Shown: piece after piece, positions 34,326-41,670 of the stretch | How the letters are laid out: each line of letters starts with the position of its first letter | Position numbering within the stretch: the first letter of the stretch is position 1 | DNA from: Chitinophagaceae bacterium | Lineage (GTDB): Bacteria > Bacteroidota > Bacteroidia > Chitinophagales > Chitinophagaceae | DNA: 41,670 nucleotides | Direction: 5' to 3' | Assembly: GCA_025449935.1 (NCBI GenBank) | Contig: JANWIJ010000108.1 | Span: 1 to 41,670, forward strand | The notes under the pieces: generated by a model | Database searches by the model: none | Seen by the model: only the letters and a program-made list of their open reading frames with translations | Told to the model about the DNA's origin: nothing | Translations under genes and position numbers: made by a program

Positions 34326-35603
34326 TTATTTATAATAACTCAGCAGTAATTCTACCCGGCGGTTTTGTTTGCGGCCGGCTGGTGTTCTATTATCAGCAAT
34401 CGGCTGCATTTCCCCATGCCCGGCAGAAACAATACGGGATGCCTGGATACCCCGGCTGACGATATAATTCTTCACTGAAGCTGCCCTGTTCTCACTCAGC
34501 AGCTGGTTATTCTCGTTAGTGCCTACACTGTCCGTATGACCATCGATGGACAGTTCCATTTCCGGGTTGTCCCGCATGATCTTTACCACTTCATTCAAAC
34601 CTGTAAATGATTTAGCCTGCAGGTCTGAACTTCCCGTAATAAACAGGATGTTCTTCGCGGCCGTATTCACTTTCTTTTTTACTTCAGCAGAAATCGGCGG
34701 GCATCCCTGGTTATCTTTTACGCCGGGAAGGTTGGGGCATTTATCTTCCTCATCGTTAAAGCCATCTTTATCGCTGTCGGGTACAGGACAACCCTGGTAA
34801 CGAATTACACCGGCCACTGCCGGACATTTATCTTCATCATCGTTTATCCCGTCTTTATCCGCATCCGGCACCGGGCAGCCCTGGTAATGGCTGACTCCTT
34901 TCAATTCAGGGCATTTATCATCTTTATCCGCAATACCATCCTCATCACGGTCCGGGCAACCCTGCAACGCTACTACGCCGGCACTGTCAGGGCAGGCATC
35001 CACATTATCAGTTACACCATCCTTATCCCTGTCTTTGACCCGGGCATTCTTTTTCCTTGAATAGATGGAGCGGGTCAATCCCACTGAATAGAACATATTA
35101 TGCGGTAATTCATCTGTATCCAGGCTGTAACGGTAATTTGCCTGGACCAGGAAATAGAATTCATTCTTAAAATTGAATTGCAAACCTCCACCGGCCAGTT
35201 CATAGCGCTTCCAGCTGTCCTTTTTATAATTCCCGATACCTACACCAGCTGAAAGAAAAGGATTTATGGCCTTTTCGTTTCTCAGAGCCTTAACATGAAG
35301 GGAAATTTCAAATTCACTGCTCATCCTGTTTTTATCGGAGGTGATAAAGTCATTATTAATTTTATTGGAAAAGATCCCGTTGTACCGAACGGAAAGATCA
35401 AATCGTTTACTAAGCCCCTGCCAATACATCGCAGAGAACCCGTAAATGGAATCCTTTCTGGGTACCGACGGGTCAAAATCCACCAGGTCAAAGGCAAAAC
35501 CAAAATTTGGCCATTTCTTTCCTTTATTGACCGGGTTGCTTTTCTGTGCCAGTAAACTATGTATCGGGAAAATGAGCAGGAATCCAAATAACAATTTTTT
35601 CAT
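34326..35603 (-). CDS. OmpA-family protein with thrombospondin type 3 repeats
   Basis: The protein has 425 residues from the ATG at 35603, with a signal peptide of about 20 residues. Residues of about 25-190 form a beta-barrel-like outer membrane domain. Four TSP3 calcium-binding repeats follow (about 195-300), each with the pattern D-x-D-x-D-G-x-x-D-x-x-D-x-C-P. The C-terminal OmpA domain (about 310-420) binds peptidoglycan: FITGSSDLQAKSF, LSIDGHTDSVGTNENN, LSENRAASVKNYI and KQNRRVELLL. It tethers the outer membrane to the cell wall. An alternative ATG exists at 35618, but the one at 35603 begins with the MKK of the signal peptide. Confidence 0.95.
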   Translation of the reverse strand: MKKLLFGFLLIFPIHSLLAQKSNPVNKGKKWPNFGFAFDLVDFDPSVPRKDSIYGFSAMYWQGLSKRFDLSVRYNGIFSNKINNDFITSDKNRMSSEFEISLHVKALRNEKAINPFLSAGVGIGNYKKDSWKRYELAGGGLQFNFKNEFYFLVQANYRYSLDTDELPHNMFYSVGLTRSIYSRKKNARVKDRDKDGVTDNVDACPDSAGVVALQGCPDRDEDGIADKDDKCPELKGVSHYQGCPVPDADKDGINDDEDKCPAVAGVIRYQGCPVPDSDKDGFNDEEDKCPNLPGVKDNQGCPPISAEVKKKVNTAAKNILFITGSSDLQAKSFTGLNEVVKIMRDNPEMELSIDGHTDSVGTNENNQLLSENRAASVKNYIVSRGIQASRIVSAGHGEMQPIADNRTPAGRKQNRRVELLLSYYK

Positions 35604-35706
35604 AGCAATTGAATTCATTGGTTTAGTAGTACCCGGCAGTTAATAAATTAACCAAAGAGATCCCGGGAATTGTGTTGCTTGCTTAATAAATATAAGCAAA
35701 GCTTCT

Positions 35707-36732
35707 TTATTTATTATACAAGCCGGTATAAATTATTCCAAGCCCCGGACCGGTGGAGTAGGAAATTCTACCGTACTCATACCCTATCCCGGTTGCGACA
35801 TCTTCCTGTAATAACAGCGGACCATCCATATCTACGTGGTCAATAAAAGGAAGTAAATGTGCAATGGCTGCAGAACCTACTGTGGATTCGTTCATACAAC
35901 CCACCATTATTTTCAGATCCAGTTCCCTGGCTTTTTTGATCATTCGCCGGGCCGGCGTAATGCCGCTGCACTTGGTCAGTTTAATATTGATGCCATGAAA
36001 GTGATGATAACATCGTTCAACATCCTGTTCAAAAACGCAGGACTCGTCGGCGTACAGGGGCAAGGGAGATGCCTGGTATAATTTCTTCATTCCTTCCCAG
36101 TCATCTTTGGCCAGGGGTTGTTCTACCAATTCTACGCCCAGTTGTTGTAACTGTGGAATTAATTTTAAGGCCGTTTCCAGGTCCCAGGCTGCATTGGCGT
36201 CTACCCGCAGGACAGCATCGGTGTTTTCCCGTAATGCTTTTACAATGGCAATGTCGTCAGCGGTCCCCACTTTGATTTTATATATGGGCCAGGGTTTTTC
36301 CTTCAATTTAAAAACCATCTTTTCGATACTATCAATACCGATGGTATAATCGCACACGGCGTTTTGCGAAATATCACCTCCCCAGATTTCGTACAGTTTT
36401 TTGTTTTTGAGTTTTCCATAAATATCCCAGGCGGCTATGTCCAATGCACAAACCAAAAAAGGATTCTGAGGAAACAGGTGATGTAAGTAGTGCCAGTAAC
36501 GCTCGGGATCGGTAAAAGCAAATTTTTCGACCAGGGCCTTCCTGTTTTCCAGGTCCGCGATCATTTTTTCTACCGGTATATTGTAATAAGCAATTTCGGG
36601 AGCTTCACCATAACCCCTGATGCCGAAATGTTCCAGCTCAACGATCAACGTAGGCTGCCGGGTTTTGGTGCCTTTTGAAATAGTAAAGGGATACCTGAAT
36701 TTTAGATTAAATGGCCAATACCGGACTTTCAT
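35707..36732 (-). CDS. Dipeptide epimerase (enolase superfamily, L-Ala-D/L-Glu type)
   Basis: The protein has 341 residues with the enolase-superfamily barrel. Catalytic and metal residues are all in place: the Lys-x-Lys pair in IYKIKVGTADD, metal-binding Asp in RVDANAAWD, Glu in VELVEQPL, Asp in LYADESC and the second base Lys in INIKLTKCSG. The CMNES stretch near 275 and the DMDGPLLL segment at about 300 also match the dipeptide epimerase subfamily, which interconverts L-Ala-D-Glu and L-Ala-L-Glu from cell-wall turnover. The substrate is assigned by subfamily only. It lies 15 bases downstream of malQ and may be co-transcribed. Confidence 0.92.
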   Translation of the reverse strand: MKVRYWPFNLKFRYPFTISKGTKTRQPTLIVELEHFGIRGYGEAPEIAYYNIPVEKMIADLENRKALVEKFAFTDPERYWHYLHHLFPQNPFLVCALDIAAWDIYGKLKNKKLYEIWGGDISQNAVCDYTIGIDSIEKMVFKLKEKPWPIYKIKVGTADDIAIVKALRENTDAVLRVDANAAWDLETALKLIPQLQQLGVELVEQPLAKDDWEGMKKLYQASPLPLYADESCVFEQDVERCYHHFHGINIKLTKCSGITPARRMIKKARELDLKIMVGCMNESTVGSAAIAHLLPFIDHVDMDGPLLLQEDVATGIGYEYGRISYSTGPGLGIIYTGLYNK

Positions 36733-36747
36733 GCAGGCAAATATAGT

Positions 36748-39447
36748 TTATCCCCTGCCGCTGTTTGTCACATATCCTTTCAGCTCCTCATTGAATTCTT
36801 TTTCCAGGATAAGATCTTCGAGAAAGATGTGCATGCGATACTGCCAGTAATTTTTTGGATTTGCCGGGTTATTGATCCGCTCTTCCTCCGGGTTTTCCCG
36901 CCGCAAAGTTTCACTCATGCCTAATATATCCTGCAACTGGAAAACACTCCACATAGCCGGTGAGTATAAGTGTTGCAATACGATGGCGCGATTGATCCAG
37001 GATTCACAAAACTGTGGTGCTTCGCCCCACTGCTCCATGACCTGGTTGTAAAAATGCTGTGTGCGTTCGCGGTTTTCTTCCCACCAGCTGCGGATGGTGC
37101 TCATGTCGTGGGTGGAAGGAGTGATAACGGACATATAAGGAGCGTCGGCAGGAATAAAAAATTCTTTTTGGGGATCCTTGGGCATCCGTTGTATTTCCAG
37201 GCTGAGAATCCCCAGCTGCTGCATGACATCGGGAACACAATGTGGTACCATGCCCAGGTCTTCGCCACATACCAGCATGTTGGTTGCGGCTTTGAGCTGC
37301 GGCAATTTATGCATCGCTTCTTTGAACCAGAAATCATCCTGGCGGCGGTAGAAATAATTTATATAAAGCGCTTTCAGCTTTTCCTGGACATGTGGAATCA
37401 GGTGCTGGTAAGAGATAGTTTTTTCCATGGAAATGCGGAAATGAAAGTGTTCGCCCTGTGATCCCTCTTCCTCGAAAAATATCACATTTGAAATAAGATC
37501 GAACAGCCCGAGTTTTAATTTTTCATTTTCCGCTGACTCATCCAGGGCTGCAAAATATTCCCCGGCCTGGAGCTGGTTCTCGAAGCCGGGCATCAGGTCA
37601 TAGCCGCCGAAATCATTGGGAGTAAGAAATTCTTTTTTTACTTTACCGGACAGCACGCCAAAGATTTCCTCAACGATCCCGTCCGTGATATAGGGCCGGC
37701 AATAACGCTGGTAGTCAAACCATATACCATTCTCGCCAAATTCATTGATGTGGACAGGAAGACAGGGTACAAACCTTCCCATAATTCCCTGTACCGCGTT
37801 AGCCGGAATACTCCAGATGCGGAAAAACCCCAGGATATGATCAATCCGGAATGCATCAAAATAGTTGCTCATTTGTTCGAACCGCTGCTTCCACCAGGAG
37901 AAATCATTCTCCTGCATCCGTTTCCAGTTATAAGTCGGGAAACCCCAGTTTTGTCCAACCGCGGTAAAATCATCCGGTGGTGCTCCGGCCTGCCAGCACA
38001 TATTGTACATATCGGGAGAAACCCAGGCATCACAACCATAGCGGTAAATGCCAATCGGGATATCTCCTTTCAGCACGATGCCTTTTTTATGTGCATAATC
38101 CGCTGCTTCTTTCAGTTGCAGGTTAAGGTGATACTGGATGAAGCAATAATAGCCTGCTTCGCGGAACGAAGGAGATTTTGGGGAGAACAATTTTTCAACC
38201 TCTGCCTGGTGGTAAATGCCATTTGTTTTCCATTCATCAAAGTGGGAAGTGCCGTATTTATCCCTGAAAAAACAAAAGGCTGCATAAGGCTGTAACCAAT
38301 GAGCATTATTTTTAAAAAATTTTTTGTACTCTTCCGATTCAAAACACGCTTCCCCCATTACATCATAGAGCTCTTTTAAAACTGATAATTTATATTTTAT
38401 CACTTCTTCATAATCGATGGCCGGGAGCTCATTTAATTGTTTTTGCTTTTTCTTCAGGGAGCCCAGCTGCCCGGCATAATCTTTACCCGCAACTTTTACC
38501 AGGTTAATGTAGAGGGGATGAAGCGCAAAGGCCGATATGGCAGCATAGGGATAGGAATCCATCCAGGTATGCGTGGCTATTGTGTCGTTGATGGGAAGCA
38601 GCTGTACCAGTTTAAGTCCGGCAGCCCTGGTCCAGTCAACCAGGAGCTTGATATCCGAAAATTCCCCAACACCAAAACTTTTTTTACTACGCAGGCTGAA
38701 TACAGGTATTGCTACCCCCGATCCTTTCCAGGTGTTATTGGGTAAAAAAATAAATCCATCATGCAGGATAGTGATTTTCTTTTTATCCGCATCGCTGTAC
38801 ACGAGCCGGTTGTCACCCCCCTCGTAGGCGACAAAAGTCTTTTCCCGGGTATCATATATTGCATACTTGTAGGCCACCGGAAATCCAGAGCCGGACAGGT
38901 CCACTTTTGCAACCCACCAGTTGCCATCCCGGGACATCATTATAGGTTTGACCGTTTCCCAATTGCCTAATCTTTCACCGGTGCCCAGCAAACAGACCGC
39001 TTCATTCTTTTTGAGAAGGGGAGCTTTTATTTTAAAGGCGTGGGTGAAATTTTTACGGGGTCCTTCTTTACCTTTTCCTGCCGGCTGGTTCAGCAACACT
39101 TCTTTAAACGGAGCTGAAAAAAAAGCATTTTCATACTCGCCAGCATGGTTCCACACATCGACGGCCTGTATTTCACTCACCTCCTTCTTGTAACCCTGCA
39201 GTTGCCGGTCATTGCCCCATTCCTGTAATAATTCTCCATCTTCATTCTTCAGGAAATATTTGTAGCTGATGGCCTTGGGTAAGCCTTTTCTTTTTGCATC
39301 CACCTCGGTGAACCAGAACTCATCATTCAGGTAATTCATGGATATGGCTTTGGCAGGATCGTTATTGCCGAGTTCATCTATGTTCCCTGATACCCATAAG
39401 CTTTGGCCATACCGGGTATGAAACCGTAAATAAAACTGGAGCTTCAT
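36748..39447 (-). CDS. malQ: 4-alpha-glucanotransferase, DPE2-type, with two CBM20 modules
   Basis: The protein has 899 residues, much longer than E. coli MalQ (about 690). Two starch-binding CBM20 modules come first (about 1-105: LRFHTRYGQSLWVSGNIDELG; about 130-250: AVCLLGTGERLGNWETVKPIMM). The GH77 catalytic domain follows. Its nucleophile Asp is in YFDAFRIDHILGFFRIWSIP, the acid/base Glu in VCGEDLGMVP, and the third Asp in STHDMSTIRSWW. This layout is that of plant cytosolic DPE2 and its bacterial relatives, which transfer glucose from maltose to glycogen or heteroglycan. ATG start at 39447. A dipeptide epimerase gene follows after 15 bases. Confidence 0.95.
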   Translation of the reverse strand: MKLQFYLRFHTRYGQSLWVSGNIDELGNNDPAKAISMNYLNDEFWFTEVDAKRKGLPKAISYKYFLKNEDGELLQEWGNDRQLQGYKKEVSEIQAVDVWNHAGEYENAFFSAPFKEVLLNQPAGKGKEGPRKNFTHAFKIKAPLLKKNEAVCLLGTGERLGNWETVKPIMMSRDGNWWVAKVDLSGSGFPVAYKYAIYDTREKTFVAYEGGDNRLVYSDADKKKITILHDGFIFLPNNTWKGSGVAIPVFSLRSKKSFGVGEFSDIKLLVDWTRAAGLKLVQLLPINDTIATHTWMDSYPYAAISAFALHPLYINLVKVAGKDYAGQLGSLKKKQKQLNELPAIDYEEVIKYKLSVLKELYDVMGEACFESEEYKKFFKNNAHWLQPYAAFCFFRDKYGTSHFDEWKTNGIYHQAEVEKLFSPKSPSFREAGYYCFIQYHLNLQLKEAADYAHKKGIVLKGDIPIGIYRYGCDAWVSPDMYNMCWQAGAPPDDFTAVGQNWGFPTYNWKRMQENDFSWWKQRFEQMSNYFDAFRIDHILGFFRIWSIPANAVQGIMGRFVPCLPVHINEFGENGIWFDYQRYCRPYITDGIVEEIFGVLSGKVKKEFLTPNDFGGYDLMPGFENQLQAGEYFAALDESAENEKLKLGLFDLISNVIFFEEEGSQGEHFHFRISMEKTISYQHLIPHVQEKLKALYINYFYRRQDDFWFKEAMHKLPQLKAATNMLVCGEDLGMVPHCVPDVMQQLGILSLEIQRMPKDPQKEFFIPADAPYMSVITPSTHDMSTIRSWWEENRERTQHFYNQVMEQWGEAPQFCESWINRAIVLQHLYSPAMWSVFQLQDILGMSETLRRENPEEERINNPANPKNYWQYRMHIFLEDLILEKEFNEELKGYVTNSGRG

Positions 39448-39482
39448 CGCAATCGTTGGTTCTGTGGTTATGAGTTATTCGT

Positions 39483-39499
39483 TGTGTTTCTGAAACACA
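39483..39499. promoter_or_regulatory. Palindrome upstream of malQ
   Basis: TGTGTTTC (39483-39490), a central T, and GAAACACA (39492-39499) form a perfect 8+1+8 palindrome 36 bases upstream of the malQ start. Flanking GTTGT (39481-39485) and ACAAC (39502-39506) add a second outer inverted repeat. It looks like an operator for a dimeric regulator. No regulator gene is adjacent. Confidence 0.4.
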
Positions 39500-39517
39500 T
39501 TACAACGAAAGTAGAAA

Positions 39518-39532
39518 AAACCTTTAAGGTTT
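39518..39532. promoter_or_regulatory. Second palindrome in the malQ / membrane protein divergent gap
   Basis: AAACCTT (39518-39524), a central T and AAGGTTT (39526-39532) form a perfect 7+1+7 palindrome. Its sequence differs from that of the first. It is 45 bases upstream of the plus-strand membrane protein gene and could be an operator or a promoter-associated dyad. Confidence 0.3.
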
Positions 39533-39576
39533 GTATTTTTATTTCAAAGAAAAGTCAAAAAAAATAATGTAAACAT

Positions 39577-40107
39577 ATGACTCTTAAATATAAAGACTGG
39601 CAACGGTTCTTCCTGTTTTGCCTGGGTTTATTCCTGGGTACGGCTTTCTGCATGAAATGGATGGAAGGCGATTTTCTTCAAAACGGGGAAAAATTCACGA
39701 TTATCGGTTTAGAAATGTCCTACCAAAAAAATGAAGTTATGAGCATATTATCGGGGCTTGACAATCCTGTTAAGACCATTCTCCGTTACCACCTGGTCTT
39801 TGATTTTGTTTTTATGGCGGGTGTTTATCCCGGGATTGCGGCCCTGTGCATGATGAGCCGGGAAAAAGTAACAGCTTATGGATTGAAGATGCTCTTCTTC
39901 GGCGTTGCGGTTCTGCAGTTGTTTGCATGGGGTTGCGATATTGCTGAAAACCTTTATTTATTAAAATGGATCAGCCAGCCGGTTATTGGAAAAGAATTTG
40001 GACTCTATCATTTAATCGTTGCCACTAAATGGATCATTGCCCTGGCGGGGGCATTGTTGTGCTTATCCTTTTTATTATGGCCTAAAAAGTCCGGGGCAGC
40101 AGGTTGA
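39577..40107 (+). CDS. Four-helix membrane protein of unknown function
   Basis: The protein has 176 residues and four predicted membrane helices (about 9-27, 73-92, 99-122 and 143-166). An extracytoplasmic segment (about 30-68) carries the charged, glycine-containing KWMEGDFLQNGEKFTII stretch. A CDIAENLYLLKWISQ stretch follows the third helix. No family is recognised. The upstream region is A-rich and holds two palindromes. It is followed after 53 bases by a second very small membrane protein gene. Confidence 0.75.
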   Translation: MTLKYKDWQRFFLFCLGLFLGTAFCMKWMEGDFLQNGEKFTIIGLEMSYQKNEVMSILSGLDNPVKTILRYHLVFDFVFMAGVYPGIAALCMMSREKVTAYGLKMLFFGVAVLQLFAWGCDIAENLYLLKWISQPVIGKEFGLYHLIVATKWIIALAGALLCLSFLLWPKKSGAAG

Positions 40108-40115
40108 AAACTCTT

Positions 40116-40146
40116 TTTTTCATTCAGCGGTTCAAGCTTATTTTTG
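40116..40146 (+). promoter_or_regulatory. Promoter of the 51-residue membrane protein
   Basis: The -7 box TATTTTTG (40139-40146) is a perfect TAnnTTTG. TTTT at 40116-40119, exactly 19 bases upstream, matches the -33 TTTG at three of four positions. Transcription would begin near 40152, which supports the ATG at 40161 over the upstream one at 40104. Confidence 0.5.
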
Positions 40147-40160
40147 CGAAAATTTTTGAC

Positions 40161-40316
40161 ATGGAACAAACAAAGAAAAATAAAGGAATCTGGTGGCTGG
40201 TTTTCCTGGCTTCGACCGCGGCATTGATCTTTGCTATTGTCACCCACTGGGAATGGCTGACGCTGATCCTCCCCTTCCAAACCACCGCTTTTGTAAAAGC
40301 AATGGATATCATGTAA
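40161..40316 (+). CDS. Small membrane protein, 51 residues
   Basis: A Lys-rich start (MEQTKKNKG) is followed by a hydrophobic helix (WWLVFLASTAALIFAIVTHW, about 11-30), then LTLILPFQTTAFVKAMDIM. The short length, the positive-inside start and the promoter at 40116-40146 make it a credible gene. I do not recognise the family. Frame open to 40104, but the upstream part overlaps the preceding gene end and lies in front of the promoter. Confidence 0.6.
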   Translation: MEQTKKNKGIWWLVFLASTAALIFAIVTHWEWLTLILPFQTTAFVKAMDIM

Positions 40317-40429
40317 TAATTCACACCTGTTAATATATTTTGTAGCCCTGGCCGATTGTTAGGGCTATTTTTATAACCTGACTTGCCGCCAGGACAGTTT
40401 CACGGTTCAGTAAACCTTAAACAACTATT

Positions 40430-40870
40430 ATGAGAAAAAAGTTAGTTATTCTCCTAGCTGTACTGATGTTGTACACGGCGGGCAACACTTCTGTTGCGGC
40501 GGTAATCGTGCCTTCGTCTGTATCCATCACCGAGCCGGATCCCGCAACCGTGAAAGCGGCAATAAAAGAATTCAAGAATCTTTCGGGGAAAGAAAAGAAG
40601 ATGCGGCTGAAGCAGGCGAAAAAAGAAATTAAAGCCTTCAAAATGGCGCGGAAGCAAGGGAGTGACCCGGATACCAATACGCTGCTGCTGGTAATCATTG
40701 CCATATTCCTTCCTCCGCTGGCCGTATATCTTCACCAGGGAGAGGTGAATAATAAATTCTGGATCACGTTGCTTTTATTTTTACTGGGTGTTTTTGCTGT
40801 TTTCTTTTTAAGCTGGCTTGCTTTGCTTGCCGCCATAATTTACGCCCTGATCGTTATCCTCGGAAATTAA
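40430..40870 (+). CDS. Pmp3/YqaE-like membrane protein with exported N-terminal extension
   Basis: The protein has 146 residues. Residues 1-24 look like a signal peptide (MRKKLVILLAVLMLYTAGNTS), followed by a short Pro-rich segment and a charged helical stretch (about 38-75). The C-terminal 65 residues match the Pmp3/YqaE family: LLVIIAIFLPPLAVYLHQGEVNNKFW, then two more hydrophobic segments. YqaE proteins are usually only 50-60 residues long, hydrophobic, and linked to stress or salt. This longer form with the exported N-terminal part occurs in Bacteroidota. Function unproven. Confidence 0.85.
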   Translation: MRKKLVILLAVLMLYTAGNTSVAAVIVPSSVSITEPDPATVKAAIKEFKNLSGKEKKMRLKQAKKEIKAFKMARKQGSDPDTNTLLLVIIAIFLPPLAVYLHQGEVNNKFWITLLLFLLGVFAVFFLSWLALLAAIIYALIVILGN

Positions 40871-40929
40871 CAGCAACACCCGCCCGATTTTGCAACGGAG
40901 GGGATATGATCACAAACTGTCTTAAATAA

Positions 40930-40964
40930 AAAAAGGTCTCTCATGGTTGATGAGAGACCTTTTT
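40930..40964. terminator. Bidirectional terminator between the YqaE-like gene and rplT
   Basis: Perfect 15-base arms AAAAAGGTCTCTCAT (40930-40944) and ATGAGAGACCTTTTT (40950-40964) with a GGTTG loop. T runs on both strands. It lies between two convergent genes. Confidence 0.85.
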
Positions 40965-40980
40965 CTTTTTGACCAGGAAA

Positions 40981-41325
40981 TTATTTTACCGAATCTACCA
41001 GGGTTTTAAAAGTCTCCGGGTTATTCATGGCCAGGTCGGCCAGCACTTTCCGGTCCAGTTCAATTCCTTTTTTGTTCAGTTTGCTGATAAATTCAGAATA
41101 AGTTAATCCTTCCGCACGGACAGCCGCATTGATACGGGCGATCCATAAAGAACGGTATTCTCTTTTTTTAAGTTTACGGCCTACAAACATGTAGGTCATC
41201 CCTTTCTCTACGACGTTTTTGGCTACCGTCAATACATTTTTACGTTTACCGTAAAAGCCTTTGGCTTGTTTTAATATTTTTTTGCGGCGGGCTTTGGAGG
41301 CCACTGCATTTTTGGAACGAGGCAT
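40981..41325 (-). CDS. rplT: 50S ribosomal protein L20
   Basis: L20 binds 23S rRNA early in large-subunit assembly. The 114 residues show the family pattern throughout: [69 protein letters not shown] and [17 protein letters not shown]. It is 66 bases downstream of rpmI and is followed by a strong terminator, so it is the last gene of the usual infC-rpmI-rplT operon. Confidence 0.99.
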   Translation of the reverse strand: MPRSKNAVASKARRKKILKQAKGFYGKRKNVLTVAKNVVEKGMTYMFVGRKLKKREYRSLWIARINAAVRAEGLTYSEFISKLNKKGIELDRKVLADLAMNNPETFKTLVDSVK

Positions 41326-41391
41326 ATTATAAGATGTTTAAAGTTGAAAATTGATAATTAACGCAATGCTGAAAGTGGGAAGAATGGCTTC

Positions 41392-41589
41392 TTACTTCAG
41401 CCTTAACAGGCGTTTTACAAAATCAATATGTGATTTTGCTACTGTCCCGTCTTTCCGCATGTTACGTTTACGTTTTTTGGATTTCTTCGTCAGGATGTGA
41501 CGTTTGAAAGCTTTTTGATGCATGATCTTCCCGGTCGCCGTCACTTTAAAGCGTTTTTTGGCGCTGGAATTTGTTTTTACTTTAGGCAT
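41392..41589 (-). CDS. rpmI: 50S ribosomal protein L35
   Basis: L35 is a small, very basic large-subunit protein. The 65 residues match the family from end to end: [44 protein letters not shown] and the final VKRLLRLK. It is followed by rplT in the same direction. infC is expected just upstream, but its coding end cannot be proven in the 81 bases that remain. Confidence 0.99.
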   Translation of the reverse strand: MPKVKTNSSAKKRFKVTATGKIMHQKAFKRHILTKKSKKRKRNMRKDGTVAKSHIDFVKRLLRLK

Positions 41590-41670
41590 TTTACCCAGTA
41601 TTTAATATTACACCCTTGAGGCATTCTCCACAGGGAGACCTTTGTCGAACCTCTTCAGGCAATGCTTGCC
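41590..41670 (-). other. Leader or infC-rpmI spacer with two small hairpins
   Basis: Two short stems are visible: TCTCC (41625-41629) with GGAGA (41634-41638), and GGCAA (41658-41662) with TTGCC (41666-41670). No gene can be assigned. One minus-strand frame is open from the window edge to a TAA at about 41608, but it does not look like IF3. The sequence could be part of a ribosomal-protein leader that controls rpmI and rplT, or simply spacer. Confidence 0.3.

Noticed and set aside
34640-35030. Tandem DNA repeats with GGGCATTTATC-like units
   Set aside because: They are the coding repeats of four TSP3 units in the OmpA-family protein, not a CRISPR or satellite array.
35670-35705. Stem TTGCTTA/TAAGCAA between the epimerase and OmpA genes
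   Set aside because: It is weak, A/T-rich and lacks a T run; not enough for a terminator call.
41630-41670. tRNA-like GGTTCGA on the minus strand
   Set aside because: The T-stem does not close and no acceptor or anticodon arm can be drawn.
1-41670. Mobile element, prophage, CRISPR or defence island
   Set aside because: No transposase, integrase, phage structural gene, direct-repeat array or restriction gene was seen; gene content is ordinary chromosomal.

Overview
The window is a housekeeping stretch of chromosome from a Bacteroidota bacterium, most likely a member of the Chitinophagaceae or a close relative. This placement rests on protein style and was not computed. It draws on DUF6089-type outer membrane proteins, a BT_3928-type DoxX/thioredoxin fusion, an OmpA protein with thrombospondin type 3 repeats, a plant-like (DPE2-type) 4-alpha-glucanotransferase with two starch-binding modules, TAnnTTTG-type -7 boxes instead of TATAAT, and few Shine-Dalgarno sites. 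About 42 protein genes fill the window. No intergenic gap exceeds about 260 bases. I see no tRNA, rRNA, insertion sequence, prophage, CRISPR array or defence island.

Left third (1-16.9 kb): gyrA followed by a TPR protein gene on the minus strand; a GYF-domain membrane protein and a saccharopine dehydrogenase-like enzyme on the plus strand; a minus-strand run of a cysteine-free sirtuin, a DUF4349 lipoprotein, a small anchored protein and an EVE protein; a fasciclin-domain secreted protein followed by several hairpins; a cytochrome b / molybdopterin oxidoreductase pair; a tight minus-strand operon of pdhA, a TPR membrane protein, ribH and a LutA-like CCG protein; then recF and a DUF721 (DciA-like) gene.

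Middle third (16.9-30.1 kb): a CBS-domain protein; an operon of a DUF1599 protein, a BT_3928-type protein and an OppB/DppB-type permease, divergent from folP; an NrnA-like DHH phosphoesterase with an FKBP-type lipoprotein; ndk; two secreted proteins of unknown function; a TraB/GumN protein; and a UbiD-family decarboxylase paired with an ATP-grasp enzyme.

Right third (30.1-41.7 kb): two neighbouring DUF6089 outer membrane paralogues, an M13 zinc metallopeptidase lipoprotein, an OmpA/TSP3 protein, malQ with a dipeptide epimerase gene, three small membrane protein genes including a Pmp3/YqaE-like one, and rplT/rpmI at the edge of what is normally the infC-rpmI-rplT operon.

No exotic multi-gene system is evident. 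The points most worth a second look are the zinc-site-less sirtuin, the molybdoenzyme/cytochrome pair without a visible Tat signal, the UbiD/ATP-grasp pair, paired palindromes in front of malQ, a possible small transcript behind the fasciclin gene, and several non-ATG starts.
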